Origin: Myxococcus landrumus | Lineage (GTDB): Bacteria > Myxococcota > Myxococcia > Myxococcales > Myxococcaceae | Assembly: GCF_017301635.1 (NCBI RefSeq) | Contig: NZ_CP071091.1 | Span: 773,001 to 837,000 of the forward strand | Length of the DNA stretch: 64,000 bases | Direction of reading: 5' to 3' | Part shown: one piece after another, positions 27,969 to 36,361 of the stretch | Layout: each line of letters starts with the position of its first letter | Numbering within the stretch: the stretch's first letter is position 1 | The notes under the pieces: generated by a model | The model's input: the letters and a program-made list of their open reading frames with translations, nothing else | Told to the model about the DNA's origin: nothing | The model's database searches: none | Position numbers and translations under genes: made by a program

Positions 27969-29948
27969 CTACTTCCGGTCCGCCGCCACCGCGCCGGCCT
28001 TCTTCAGCTCCTCGTCGATGACGCGCTTGAACTCCGTCAGGGGCTGCGCGCCCACGACGGTGCGGCCATTGATGAAGAACGTCGGGGTGCCCGTGGCGCC
28101 CAGACGGTTGGCGTCCGCGGCGTCCGCGTCGATCTGCGGGCCGAACTTGTTCGAGTCCAGGGCGGCCTTGAACTTGGTGACATTCAGGCCCAGCTCCTGC
28201 GCGTACTTCTCCAGGGACGTGCGGTCCAGGGCGCGCTGGTTGGCGAAGAGCTTGTCGTGCATCTCCCAGAACTTGCCCTGCTCGTGCGCGGCCAGGGCGG
28301 CGGCGGCGGCGGGCTTGGCGTTCGGGTGCATGGGCAGCGGCTGGTTGCGGAAGGCAATCTTCACCTTGCCGGCGTACTGCTCCTCGACCTGCTTGAGCGT
28401 GGGCACCACGCGGCTGCAGAACGGGCACTCGAAGTCGGAGAAGGCGACGATGGTGATGGGCGCGTTAGCGGGACCCTTCACCGGCGAGTTGCCGACCTCC
28501 ACCTTCTGGACCGGCGGCTCGGCGGGCGCACCCGCGGGAGGCGCGGCCGGAGCGTTGGCGACGTTCTCCGCGTTCAGCTTCGCGTAGAGCTCCTCGGGCT
28601 TGGTGCCAGCGGCCAGCAGCTTGTCGGCCTTGGCGATCTCCTCGTCGATCATCCGCTTGAAGCTGTCGAAGGGCTGCGCACCCACGACCTCACGGCCGTT
28701 GACGAAGAACGTCGGCGTGCCGTTCGCACCCACCGCGGCGCCAGCGGCGGCGTCCGCCTCCACCTTCGCGCGGAACTTGCCGGAGTCGAGCGCGCTCTTG
28801 AACTTGGCGACGTTCAGACCCAGCTCCTGCGCGTACTTCTCCAGGGAGGCCCGGTCCAGCGCCTTCTGATTGGCGAAGAGCTTGTCGTGGTACTCCCAGA
28901 AGCGGCCCTGCTCCAGCGCGGCCTCGGAGGCCTCGGCGGCGGGCTTGGCGTTCGCGTGGAAGGACAGCGGCTGGTGACGGAACACCACACGCACGTCCTT
29001 CGCGTACTCCTTCTTGATCTGCTGCAGCGTGGGGACCGCGCGGCTGCAGAAGGGGCACTCGAAGTCGGACCACTCGACGATGGTCACCTTCGCGGTGGCC
29101 GGGCCGAACGAGGCCGAGTTCGCGGGGACGTCAATCTTGCGGACAGCCGGGGGCGGCTGCTGGGGCGCGGCCTTCGGAGCGGCGCGCTCGGCGCCCTTCT
29201 CGATGATCTTCGCGTACACCTGGCCGGCGGGGACGCCGCTCTTCACCAGGGCCTCGGCCTTGGTGAGCTCCTCGTCGATGAGGGCCTTGAAGTTGTCGAT
29301 GGGCTGCGCGCCGGAGAGGAAGCGGCCGTTGATGAAGAAGGCCGGGGTGCCCGTGGCGCCCAGCTGGTTGGAGAGCGCCTGCTCCTTCTGGATGATGTCG
29401 GAGAACTTCGGGTTGGCCAGGTCGGCCTTCCACTTGTCCAGGTCCAGCCCGAGCTCGCGCGCGAACTGCTCCAGCGACACGTCATCCAGCTTCTTCTGGT
29501 TGGCGAAGAGCTTGCCGTGCATCTCCCAGTACTTCCCCTGCTCACCGGCCGCGAGGGCCGCGAGGGCCGCGGGCTTGGCGCGCGGGTGGAAGGAGAGCGG
29601 GTTCTGCTTCATCACGACGCGCAGCTTCTTGCCGTAGTCCTGCTCCAGCTTCTCCACCGTCGCGTTGGCGCGGCTGCAGAAGGGGCACTCGTAGTCGGAG
29701 AACTCGACCAGGGTGACAAGTGCATCGGCGTTGCCCCGGCTGGGGGAACCGTCGATGGGCACCTTGAACACGGTGGGGTCTACCGGACGGCGCGCGTTGT
29801 TGGCTTGACCTGCTTGAGCGGCCGGCTTGGTTTCTGCCTTCGGGGACGCGCCGCTGTAGACGCGGCCGCCAACGAAACCAAGCACGAGGCCGACCAGCAG
29901 GGCCACGATGATATTGGGCTTCATGGGTGGGTTCTGCTCCTTCGCCAT
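27969..29948 (-). CDS. Membrane-anchored protein with three tandem DsbA-like domains
   Basis: The 659-residue protein has an N-terminal membrane segment (NIIVALLVGLVLGFVGGRVYSG, about residues 12-33) and then three copies of a DsbA/thioredoxin-like domain of about 190 residues. Each copy has ECPFCSR as the active site and a G(T)PxFFxNGR cis-Pro loop. Copies are separated by Ala/Pro-rich linkers (APKAAPQQPPPA, APAAPPAGAPAEPP). All three CPFC sites are intact. It would act as a disulfide oxidase, isomerase or reductase tethered to the outer face of the inner membrane. The ATG at 29948 is preferred; reading further upstream gives a random extension into the divergent promoter. Confidence 0.88.
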   Translation of the reverse strand: MAKEQNPPMKPNIIVALLVGLVLGFVGGRVYSGASPKAETKPAAQAGQANNARRPVDPTVFKVPIDGSPSRGNADALVTLVEFSDYECPFCSRANATVEKLEQDYGKKLRVVMKQNPLSFHPRAKPAALAALAAGEQGKYWEMHGKLFANQKKLDDVSLEQFARELGLDLDKWKADLANPKFSDIIQKEQALSNQLGATGTPAFFINGRFLSGAQPIDNFKALIDEELTKAEALVKSGVPAGQVYAKIIEKGAERAAPKAAPQQPPPAVRKIDVPANSASFGPATAKVTIVEWSDFECPFCSRAVPTLQQIKKEYAKDVRVVFRHQPLSFHANAKPAAEASEAALEQGRFWEYHDKLFANQKALDRASLEKYAQELGLNVAKFKSALDSGKFRAKVEADAAAGAAVGANGTPTFFVNGREVVGAQPFDSFKRMIDEEIAKADKLLAAGTKPEELYAKLNAENVANAPAAPPAGAPAEPPVQKVEVGNSPVKGPANAPITIVAFSDFECPFCSRVVPTLKQVEEQYAGKVKIAFRNQPLPMHPNAKPAAAAALAAHEQGKFWEMHDKLFANQRALDRTSLEKYAQELGLNVTKFKAALDSNKFGPQIDADAADANRLGATGTPTFFINGRTVVGAQPLTEFKRVIDEELKKAGAVAADRK

Positions 29949-30147
29949 AGGTCCGACTCCGGCCCCGAGCGTGGATGGGCGAGAAAATTTGAGAGGGCCG
30001 GGGTACTTAACAGAGGGTTTTCCAGACGTGCAAGCCGAGTGGTCGTCCTCTGCACTCGACAACAAGGCCCCTTGGGGGCCGGGTAACGAGAGAGCACTCG
30101 GAAAAATTCCGCATGCTCGGATCTCCCCGAAGCGAGAGAGTTGGCAG

Positions 30148-30378
30148 ATGGACATCACCGAGCGCGTCGACACATCTGGGGCGTTCTGCCCCATGCCCAT
30201 CCTGGAGATCGCGAAGGTGATGAGGCGCTTGTCCGCTGGCTCACTCGTGGAGCTCATCTCCACGGATCGCGGACTTGAGGCGGATCTTCCCGCCTGGTGT
30301 GAAGCGACGGGCCACGAGCTCGTCCGTCTGGAGCGCAGAGGGACGAGCTACGTCGGCTTTGTCCGCAAGGTGGGGTGA
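30148..30378 (+). CDS. TusA/SirA-like sulfur-carrier protein
   Basis: This 76-residue protein has the family signature CPMPILEIAK (residues about 13-22) with the sulfur-carrying Cys, and a second strand segment GSLVELISTD. TusA-like proteins pass persulfide sulfur, for tRNA thiolation or other uses. It is divergent from the triple DsbA gene, with about 200 bases between the starts; both handle thiols, which may or may not be meaningful. Its stop is 16 bases from the convergent ABC gene. Confidence 0.85.
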   Translation: MDITERVDTSGAFCPMPILEIAKVMRRLSAGSLVELISTDRGLEADLPAWCEATGHELVRLERRGTSYVGFVRKVG

Positions 30379-30393
30379 GTTGAACCCGCGCTG

Positions 30394-31302
30394 CTAGAGC
30401 AACTGAAGAACGCGGTCCTCGAGCCGCCGCCCCTGGCTGACGCCCAGGATGAGGACCCCCGTCTGGAGGAGGTGGGCGACCACGCGGCTGATGACCTCCT
30501 CGGGCTTTGCGTTCCCTCCGAAGCGCACCACCAGGATGTGTTCACCCTCCATGCGCGCGTCGGTGACATCCGCGAGGGCCGTGAGCTCTGGGGGAATGAC
30601 AGTGCCACGGGCAATTTGCACGCGGAACTCCGCGCCCAGGCCGGTCAGCTCGGACATGGAGCCGGCCTGCGCCAGCACGCCCTTGTCGAGGATGGCCGCC
30701 GCGTCGCACAGCTCCTCCAGTTCCTGGAGGTTGTGGCTGGAGACCACGACGGTCTGCTTGCCCTTCATGTCCTTGATGACCTGACGCACCTGCGCGGCGA
30801 TGCGTGGGTCCAGTCCCGCGGTGGGCTCGTCCAGCAGCACCAGCGGGGGGCGGCCCATCAGCGCCTGGGCCATGGCCGTCCGCTTGGCCATGCCGTGGCT
30901 GAGGGCCTGGGTCTGCACGTTCCAGGCTTCCATCAGCCCCACCTGCTCCAGCGCTTCGCGGGCCTCTTTTTCGGGAGACGCGAGGCCGGACAGCCGGGCC
31001 CAGTACATCAGCAGCGCGCCCACTTCCCAGCCTGGGGGAAGCACCGCGTCCTGCGGCAGCGCGCCGAGCCTCCCCTTGAGGGCACCTGGCGTGGAGGGGT
31101 CCACGTCCATGACCTTGAGCGAGCCCTCGGAAGGGTAGAGGTAGCCGCACATCATGGAGAAGGTGGTGGTCTTCCCGGCGCCGTTCGGGCCGATGAGGCC
31201 ATACACCACGCCGCGCGGCACGGTGAAGCTGACGCCGCTGACCGCGACCTTGGGACCGAAGCGCTTGGAAACGCCGAACAACTCGATGGCCGCGTCGCTC
31301 AC
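30394..31302 (-). CDS. ABC transporter ATP-binding protein
   Basis: The 302-residue protein has the complete ABC ATPase set: Walker A GLIGPNGAGKTTT (about residues 37-49), Q-loop LPQD, signature LSHGMAKR (a variant of LSGGQ), Walker B LVLLDEPTAGLD, and switch His in SSHNL. A C-terminal domain of about 80 residues follows, as in export-type transporters such as NatA or CcmA-like proteins. GTG 31302 overlaps the permease stop by four bases, so the two are coupled and form one exporter. The substrate is unknown. Confidence 0.9.
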   Translation of the reverse strand: MSDAAIELFGVSKRFGPKVAVSGVSFTVPRGVVYGLIGPNGAGKTTTFSMMCGYLYPSEGSLKVMDVDPSTPGALKGRLGALPQDAVLPPGWEVGALLMYWARLSGLASPEKEAREALEQVGLMEAWNVQTQALSHGMAKRTAMAQALMGRPPLVLLDEPTAGLDPRIAAQVRQVIKDMKGKQTVVVSSHNLQELEELCDAAAILDKGVLAQAGSMSELTGLGAEFRVQIARGTVIPPELTALADVTDARMEGEHILVVRFGGNAKPEEVISRVVAHLLQTGVLILGVSQGRRLEDRVLQLL

Positions 31303-32186
31303 AGGTCCCTCGCGCGCAGGGCGCCATAGGCACCCAGCAAGAAGATGGTCGCGAAGCCCGCGTAGGCCGCGCCGCTGACGCCAAACTCGGTGAGCTTCGG
31401 GTGCAGGAGGTTCGACGCGTAGAAGGACGGCGACAGGTAGCGCAGCCCGCGCAGCGCGCTCTCGTCGCTCACGAACTTGCCCACCGTGTCCATCAACCAG
31501 AAGACGAACAGGAGGATGAAGTTGAACACCAGGCTGACCGCGGGGCTGCGGAAGAGGCTGGAGCACAACGTGGTGAGGGCCACGTACGACAGCGAGAAGA
31601 CGATGGCGGCCAGCCAGAACTTGATGAGGTTCAAGCTCATGGCCGCGAAGCCGAAGTCCGGGTTGGTGATGCTCGCGAAGGTGAAGATCGCCAGGTCGAT
31701 GATGAGCACCAGGCCCAGGAGCAGCGAGGCCTGGGCCAGGAACTTGCCCAGGAGGACCGAGGAGCGCCGCGCGCGCACCGTCAGGTAGCGCATGGAGCGC
31801 GGGCCCACTTCTCCACTGATCTGATCAAACCCCATCAGCGCCACGTAGGCGGGGAGGAAGAAGAGGGTGACCTTGAAGACGAGCAGCACCTCGATGGGGA
31901 CCTGCGCGAGCGCCTCGAGCAGCGCGGTGTCCTTGCCGATGAGGAACCCGAGGATGCCCTTGCGCCCCTCCTCGGCGATGCGCACGGGGGCATCCATGTC
32001 GGCGCCCGCGTTCGCCAACTGCTGATTCACCGCGTTGCGGATCTCACGCGCAATCCATCCAATAACCAGCAGCACCAGCGCGGTGAACATGCTGTAGAGC
32101 CCGAGCAGCACCGCCGCTCGGCCACTGCGCATGGCCCGGCGAAGCTCGGCGCTCCAGATGACCAGGGTTTCTTTCAGTCCGTCCAA
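31299..32186 (-). CDS. ABC-2-type transporter permease
   Basis: The 295-residue protein has about six hydrophobic segments, including GLYSMFTALVLLVIGWI near the N-terminus, VLLVFKVTLFFLPAYVALMGF, LLLGLVLIIDLAIFTF, FWLAAIVFSLSYVAL, VFNFILLFVFWL and YAGFATIFLLGAYGA at the end. A GPRSMRYLTVRARRSSVLLGK segment is characteristic of ABC-2 permeases. A long loop after the first segment holds a charged region. The start is taken as TTG 32186; a longer reading would run across the gap to the divergent gene. It pairs with the ATPase just downstream. Confidence 0.85.
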   Translation of the reverse strand: MDGLKETLVIWSAELRRAMRSGRAAVLLGLYSMFTALVLLVIGWIAREIRNAVNQQLANAGADMDAPVRIAEEGRKGILGFLIGKDTALLEALAQVPIEVLLVFKVTLFFLPAYVALMGFDQISGEVGPRSMRYLTVRARRSSVLLGKFLAQASLLLGLVLIIDLAIFTFASITNPDFGFAAMSLNLIKFWLAAIVFSLSYVALTTLCSSLFRSPAVSLVFNFILLFVFWLMDTVGKFVSDESALRGLRYLSPSFYASNLLHPKLTEFGVSGAAYAGFATIFLLGAYGALRARDL

Positions 32187-32313
32187 AGTGCGGGCGAACC
32201 TATCGGACTTGCGCGCCCGACCGCCAAGTTTCTCGGGCGGACGGGAGAATCCGCCTGCCAGGGAAGCGTCGATGGACAGCGCCCCGACAACCGATAGGAT
32301 TCGCCGGCCGCAT

Positions 32314-33759
32314 ATGACGATTCGCCGCCGATTCCTGTCCGCCGCCGCGCTGTGCCCCCTCGCCCTGCTCCTGGGCGCCAACGGCCCCGCGCCTGAAGAG
32401 GCACCTCCGACAACGGGGAGCCCCGTGGCGGCGTCGTCTCCCGCGCCCTCCGCCGAGAGTCTCCCGGTCGGCGCGACCCCCGGTGTGACTCCGGCTCACG
32501 CGGACGGCGCGAGCCTTGGAAGCGCCACCGCCGCCGAACCCGGCCCGCAACAGGGCGCGGGGGCGCACGGCGGCGAGCAGGCGGCCCCCGCCGTGGCCGC
32601 GGTCGAACCTGGGATGGTGCCTCCGTCGCCCGTGCCCTCGCGGCTGACGGCTCCGCCCATGGCGAAGCTGCAATCCATGCCTCGGGGCCTGGACCTCCTG
32701 GCCCGCGCGAAGCTCCAGGGCGAGCGGCTGGTGGTGAAGGAGAAGGACGGCCAGGAGCGGGTGCTCACCGTGGACCCGGTGCTCCAGGCATCGCTGACCA
32801 AGATTCTCCGCGACTACGCGGTGCCCTATGGCGCCGCCGTGGTGCTGGAGCCGTCGACGGGGCGGGTGCTGGCGCTCGCGGAGCACTCGGAGGCGCAGCC
32901 GGACCTGCGGGGCTTGCCCTATCGCGCGGTGTTCCCCGCCGCGAGCATCTTCAAGATTGTCACCGGCAGCGCGCTGCTGGAGGCGGGGGTCACGCCGTCC
33001 ATGGAGGAGTGCTTCCACGGCGGCAAGCGCCGGCTCACCGAGCGGAACCTCGAGGACACCGAGCGCGACGGGGCCTGCTATTCGCTGGCGCTCGCCATGG
33101 GCAAGAGCGCCAACGTCGTCTTCGCCAAGCTGACGCAGAAGCACCTCACCGCGGACTCGCTGCGGCGCATGGCGGCGCGCTTCCGCTTCAACCGGGAGAT
33201 TGCCTTCCCGGTGCCCATGGACGTGTCGCTCGCCGCCGTGCCGGAAGAGGGCTTCGACCTGGCCAACACCGGCGCGGGCTTTGGCGACATCTACCTGTCG
33301 CCGCTGCACGGCGCGCTCATGGCCTCGGTCGCGGCCAATGACGGCCGGTGGGTGGACCCCGTGCTGGTGGAGCCGCCGCAGGGCAGCCCGCTCCTGGCCG
33401 CCGAGGGCGAGCGCGTGCTGGAGCCCGCGGCCGCCAAGGCGCTCACCGACATGCTGGAGGAGACCGTCACCCACGGCACCGCGCGAGCCGTGTTCCGGGA
33501 GCGCGCCTTCCGCGTGGACAACGCGGTGGGCAAGACGGGCACCCTCGCGGACCGCAGTCCCTTTCGCGACTACTCGTGGTTCGTGGGCTTCGCGCCTCGG
33601 GACAACCCTCGCGTCGCCGTGGCCGCGCTCATCGTCAATGACCCGAAGTGGCGCATCCGTGGCACCTGGCTGGGACGCGAGGCCTTGCGGCTGGGGTTGC
33701 AGCGTGTGCCCGCGCCGCTCGAGGTCACCGCGCCCGCCGCCTCCGCGGGCACCCCCTGA
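32314..33759 (+). CDS. Penicillin-binding transpeptidase
   Basis: The 481-residue protein has a signal peptide (RRRFLSAAALCPLALLLGANG) and a Pro/Ala-rich stretch to about residue 110. A transpeptidase domain follows, with the active-site tetrad SIFK (Ser about residue 211), KSAN and KTGT (VGKTGTLAD, about 407-415). There is no glycosyltransferase domain, so it is a peptidoglycan crosslinking enzyme or a related D,D-transpeptidase in the periplasm. It starts 128 bases from the divergent ABC operon. Confidence 0.88.
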   Translation: MTIRRRFLSAAALCPLALLLGANGPAPEEAPPTTGSPVAASSPAPSAESLPVGATPGVTPAHADGASLGSATAAEPGPQQGAGAHGGEQAAPAVAAVEPGMVPPSPVPSRLTAPPMAKLQSMPRGLDLLARAKLQGERLVVKEKDGQERVLTVDPVLQASLTKILRDYAVPYGAAVVLEPSTGRVLALAEHSEAQPDLRGLPYRAVFPAASIFKIVTGSALLEAGVTPSMEECFHGGKRRLTERNLEDTERDGACYSLALAMGKSANVVFAKLTQKHLTADSLRRMAARFRFNREIAFPVPMDVSLAAVPEEGFDLANTGAGFGDIYLSPLHGALMASVAANDGRWVDPVLVEPPQGSPLLAAEGERVLEPAAAKALTDMLEETVTHGTARAVFRERAFRVDNAVGKTGTLADRSPFRDYSWFVGFAPRDNPRVAVAALIVNDPKWRIRGTWLGREALRLGLQRVPAPLEVTAPAASAGTP

Positions 33760-33785
33760 GCAGCACGCGCGGCGGCCAGCGAGTG

Positions 33786-34943
33786 CTACCGCGCGGTGAG
33801 CTTCACCAGGCCCATGTTCACGAAGCCGTGGAAGAACTTGAGCGCTTCCAACTCCTGCAGCGGTGACACATGGACGATGGCGGCGACGTCGCGCCGGCCA
33901 TCCACGCGGGACAGCAGGTAGCGCTCCGGCGCCGTGAGCTGGAGACTCTTCAGGTTCGAGGGCGCCACCAGCAGCGCCGGCACCTGGGGCGCGTCCATCA
34001 GCTCCCGACGCAGCTCGGACAGGAGCTTCTCCTGCGCCGTCTTGAGGAGCGCCGCGGACTGGGCCGTGGGGGACATCTCGTGCGCGCGCCGGGCGAGGGC
34101 CTCTCCGTCTCGCGTGTTGCCCGCGTCGAGGAAGAGCTGCGCCGCCTGGAGCACCTCGTCGGAGGACGACTCCGAGCCGATGACCCCCGTGTCGTCCTTC
34201 TCTTCCTCCACCACCGCGGCGGTGACGGGCACCGGGGCTTCGTCGGACACCTTCACCGCGTCCAACCGGTAGAGCGCGTACAGCCGCTGGTAGAGGAAGA
34301 AGTCCGTCGCGTGGAGTGCCCGGGCCATTCCGTCGATGCTCAGCCCGTCGTGGATGTGCTGGATGATGCGCTCATCCATGCTCCCGGGCTTGCGCTCCGG
34401 CAGCTTGCGCTCGTCGACGGACAACCGCGTTCCACCAGAGGGGAACACCGCGCGGATGGCCTCCCACGCCGTCTCCCGGAACTCGCCTTCGCGGTGGATG
34501 TCCACCAGGTCCACCTCCACGTCGAGGCCGGCGATGTCCGGCGCCGTGTCGGAGGACTCGAAGGTGAACTCGCCTTCCTGCCAATGGAAGGCATCCAGCA
34601 GCATCTCCCGGAACTTGTGGCTCAGCGTCGAGCGCACCATGGCCTCCGGCACCACGCCCGAGGTCGCCAACACCTTGCCCAGGAACACGCGTGACTGCGT
34701 CTGGGTGGCGAAGGCCTTCTCGAGCTGGGCGGCCGTCAGGTGCCCCATGTTGATGAGGAATTGTCCAAAATACTCCCGAGGCTGGTTGGAGCTGGCGCAG
34801 ATGACCTGCCCCTCGCGGAGCACCCATTGCTTGCGGACCTCTCCGCGCTCCACCCTCAGCGAGCCGGTGGCTCGACGGTTCCCGAGGTAGACGACGAGGT
34901 CCTTGAGGGGCATCGTCGAAAAGTCACCAGTCAACCCACGCAT
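33786..34943 (-). CDS. DUF4388-domain regulatory protein
   Basis: The 385-residue protein has an N-terminal DUF4388 domain (LTGDFSTMPLKDLVVYLGNRRATG, then SLRVERGEVRKQWVLREGQVI), common in myxobacterial signalling proteins. A helical middle includes an HxxREMLLDAFHWQEGEFTF segment, and a C-terminal domain of about 100 residues follows. It is likely cytoplasmic, and its role in gliding or regulation cannot be told from sequence. ATG 34943 has GGAAGG upstream. Its start is only 21 bases from the start of the divergent glutaredoxin-like gene. Confidence 0.75.
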   Translation of the reverse strand: MRGLTGDFSTMPLKDLVVYLGNRRATGSLRVERGEVRKQWVLREGQVICASSNQPREYFGQFLINMGHLTAAQLEKAFATQTQSRVFLGKVLATSGVVPEAMVRSTLSHKFREMLLDAFHWQEGEFTFESSDTAPDIAGLDVEVDLVDIHREGEFRETAWEAIRAVFPSGGTRLSVDERKLPERKPGSMDERIIQHIHDGLSIDGMARALHATDFFLYQRLYALYRLDAVKVSDEAPVPVTAAVVEEEKDDTGVIGSESSSDEVLQAAQLFLDAGNTRDGEALARRAHEMSPTAQSAALLKTAQEKLLSELRRELMDAPQVPALLVAPSNLKSLQLTAPERYLLSRVDGRRDVAAIVHVSPLQELEALKFFHGFVNMGLVKLTAR

Positions 34944-34964
34944 CGACCTTCCATCCTGCACGCC

Positions 34965-35243
34965 ATGAGAGTCGAGATCTACTCGAAACCCAAATGCAGT
35001 CTTTGCGACAAGGCAGCCGACATCGCCGAGGCCGTCCGCGCTCGCATCCCCTTCGAGCTACGGCTCATCTCCATCCTGGAGGACCCGGCGCTGCTGGAGC
35101 GATGGCGCTACGAAATCCCCGTGGTCGCCATCAACGGGGTGCCCACCTTCAAACTTCGCTTCACCGAGGCCGAATTGGAGGCCCGGTTGCGTGAGGTCCA
35201 AGGTGGCATGTCGGTTGCTAAAAGCGACGCCCAGAATGGGTAG
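34965..35243 (+). CDS. Glutaredoxin-like (DUF836-type) protein
   Basis: The 92-residue protein has a thioredoxin-like fold. It starts with MRVEIYSKPKCSLCDKAADI, with CxxC at residues about 10-13, followed by the cis-Pro strand EIPVVAINGVPTFKLRF. It is a short glutaredoxin-like reductase whose partner is unknown. The ATG is 21 bases from the divergent DUF4388 gene start, so the promoter must overlap the neighbour's coding region. Confidence 0.85.
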   Translation: MRVEIYSKPKCSLCDKAADIAEAVRARIPFELRLISILEDPALLERWRYEIPVVAINGVPTFKLRFTEAELEARLREVQGGMSVAKSDAQNG

Positions 35244-35360
35244 TCGAGTGCCCTTCTCCTGGAAATCCAGGGGGATGAAGAGGTCAGGGAAGGGCTGAGG
35301 ACTGTAATTCCGGGCGCGTGCCGGAGGAGCAGTGGAGAATTTTCTGGTGGGGAGGCGGAC

Positions 35361-36317
35361 GTGGTGGGCGTGAGGCGCAAGCGGGTGGGGAAGGCGGGGC
35401 AGCCTCCCACCGTGCTGCTTGTCGAGCCACGGGCGGACGACCTGGAACGGACGCGGATGCTTCTGGGGGAGGCTGGCTTCCGGGTGGTTCCCGTGACGCG
35501 CTTCGACGCGGCCGTCCCTCTGTTCGAGGTCATCCAACCCGATGCGGTCCTCCTGGCGGCGCAGGCCCCCGACTACGCGGCCATGCAGGTGGCCCGGCGA
35601 CTGAAGCAGCTCAGCCGGGGCTCCGTGCCCTTGCTCTACCTGGTGGATTCGGGCGACGCCGGTGTCTACCAGTACTGTCTGGAGAAGGGGCAGTGCGTGG
35701 ATGTGGCGCCCCGGGCGGGCAGCGGGGCGGAGCTGACGGTGAAGCTGCACGCGCAGCTGCGCTTGAAGGCCGCCGTGCTGCGGACCGCCGCGGGGGAAGA
35801 AGAGGACACGGCGCTGGCGCTGCACGACCCGGTGACGGGGCTCTACAACCGCCCCTTCCTGCTCGCGCTCCTGGGGCTGGAGGTCCGCCGGTGTGAGCGC
35901 TACGGCGGGACGTTCTCCGTGGTGGCGGCGGAAGTGAGTGGTTGGAGCGCGATGCGCAAGGACGCCGGGCGCGGCATGGCGGAGCGGCTCCTGGTCTACA
36001 GCGCGGTGGTGCTCGGTCAGACGGTGCGCGAGGCGGACGCGGTCGCGAGGGTGGGGGAGTGCCAGTTCGCGGTGATGCTGCCGGGCACTCCCGCGGAGGC
36101 GGTGCCGGTGATGCTGTCGCGGGTGGCGGCACGCTTCGAGTCGGCGCGCTTCCAGGTGGAGGGTCGGGTGGTGCGCACGTCGCTGGCCCTGGGGGCGGTG
36201 AGTTTTCCGGACACGGTGGGGACTCCCCACCAGCTCCTGAACGCGGCCCAGCAGGAGATGCGGCGCACGCGTGAGTTTCGTCGACTGGCCGGGGCCATGG
36301 CCCGGGTCTCGGTTTGA
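35361..36317 (+). CDS. Receiver-like and degenerate GGDEF protein
   Basis: The 318-residue protein has an N-terminal receiver-like domain (TVLLVEPRADDLERTRMLL) in which the usual phospho-Asp region reads PDAVLLAAQAP, without Asp. The C-terminal GGDEF-type domain has the expected start (HDPVTGLYNRPFLL), but the signature loop reads RVGECQF, not GGDEF. Both halves therefore look enzymatically inactive, and a protein- or ligand-binding role is likely. GTG start with GGAGG upstream. The NtrC-type gene begins 45 bases after its stop. Confidence 0.78.
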   Translation: MVGVRRKRVGKAGQPPTVLLVEPRADDLERTRMLLGEAGFRVVPVTRFDAAVPLFEVIQPDAVLLAAQAPDYAAMQVARRLKQLSRGSVPLLYLVDSGDAGVYQYCLEKGQCVDVAPRAGSGAELTVKLHAQLRLKAAVLRTAAGEEEDTALALHDPVTGLYNRPFLLALLGLEVRRCERYGGTFSVVAAEVSGWSAMRKDAGRGMAERLLVYSAVVLGQTVREADAVARVGECQFAVMLPGTPAEAVPVMLSRVAARFESARFQVEGRVVRTSLALGAVSFPDTVGTPHQLLNAAQQEMRRTREFRRLAGAMARVSV

Positions 36318-36361
36318 GGATGGGCGGAGGTTCGATGCAGAGGGCGAGCGGAGGCGAGGGG

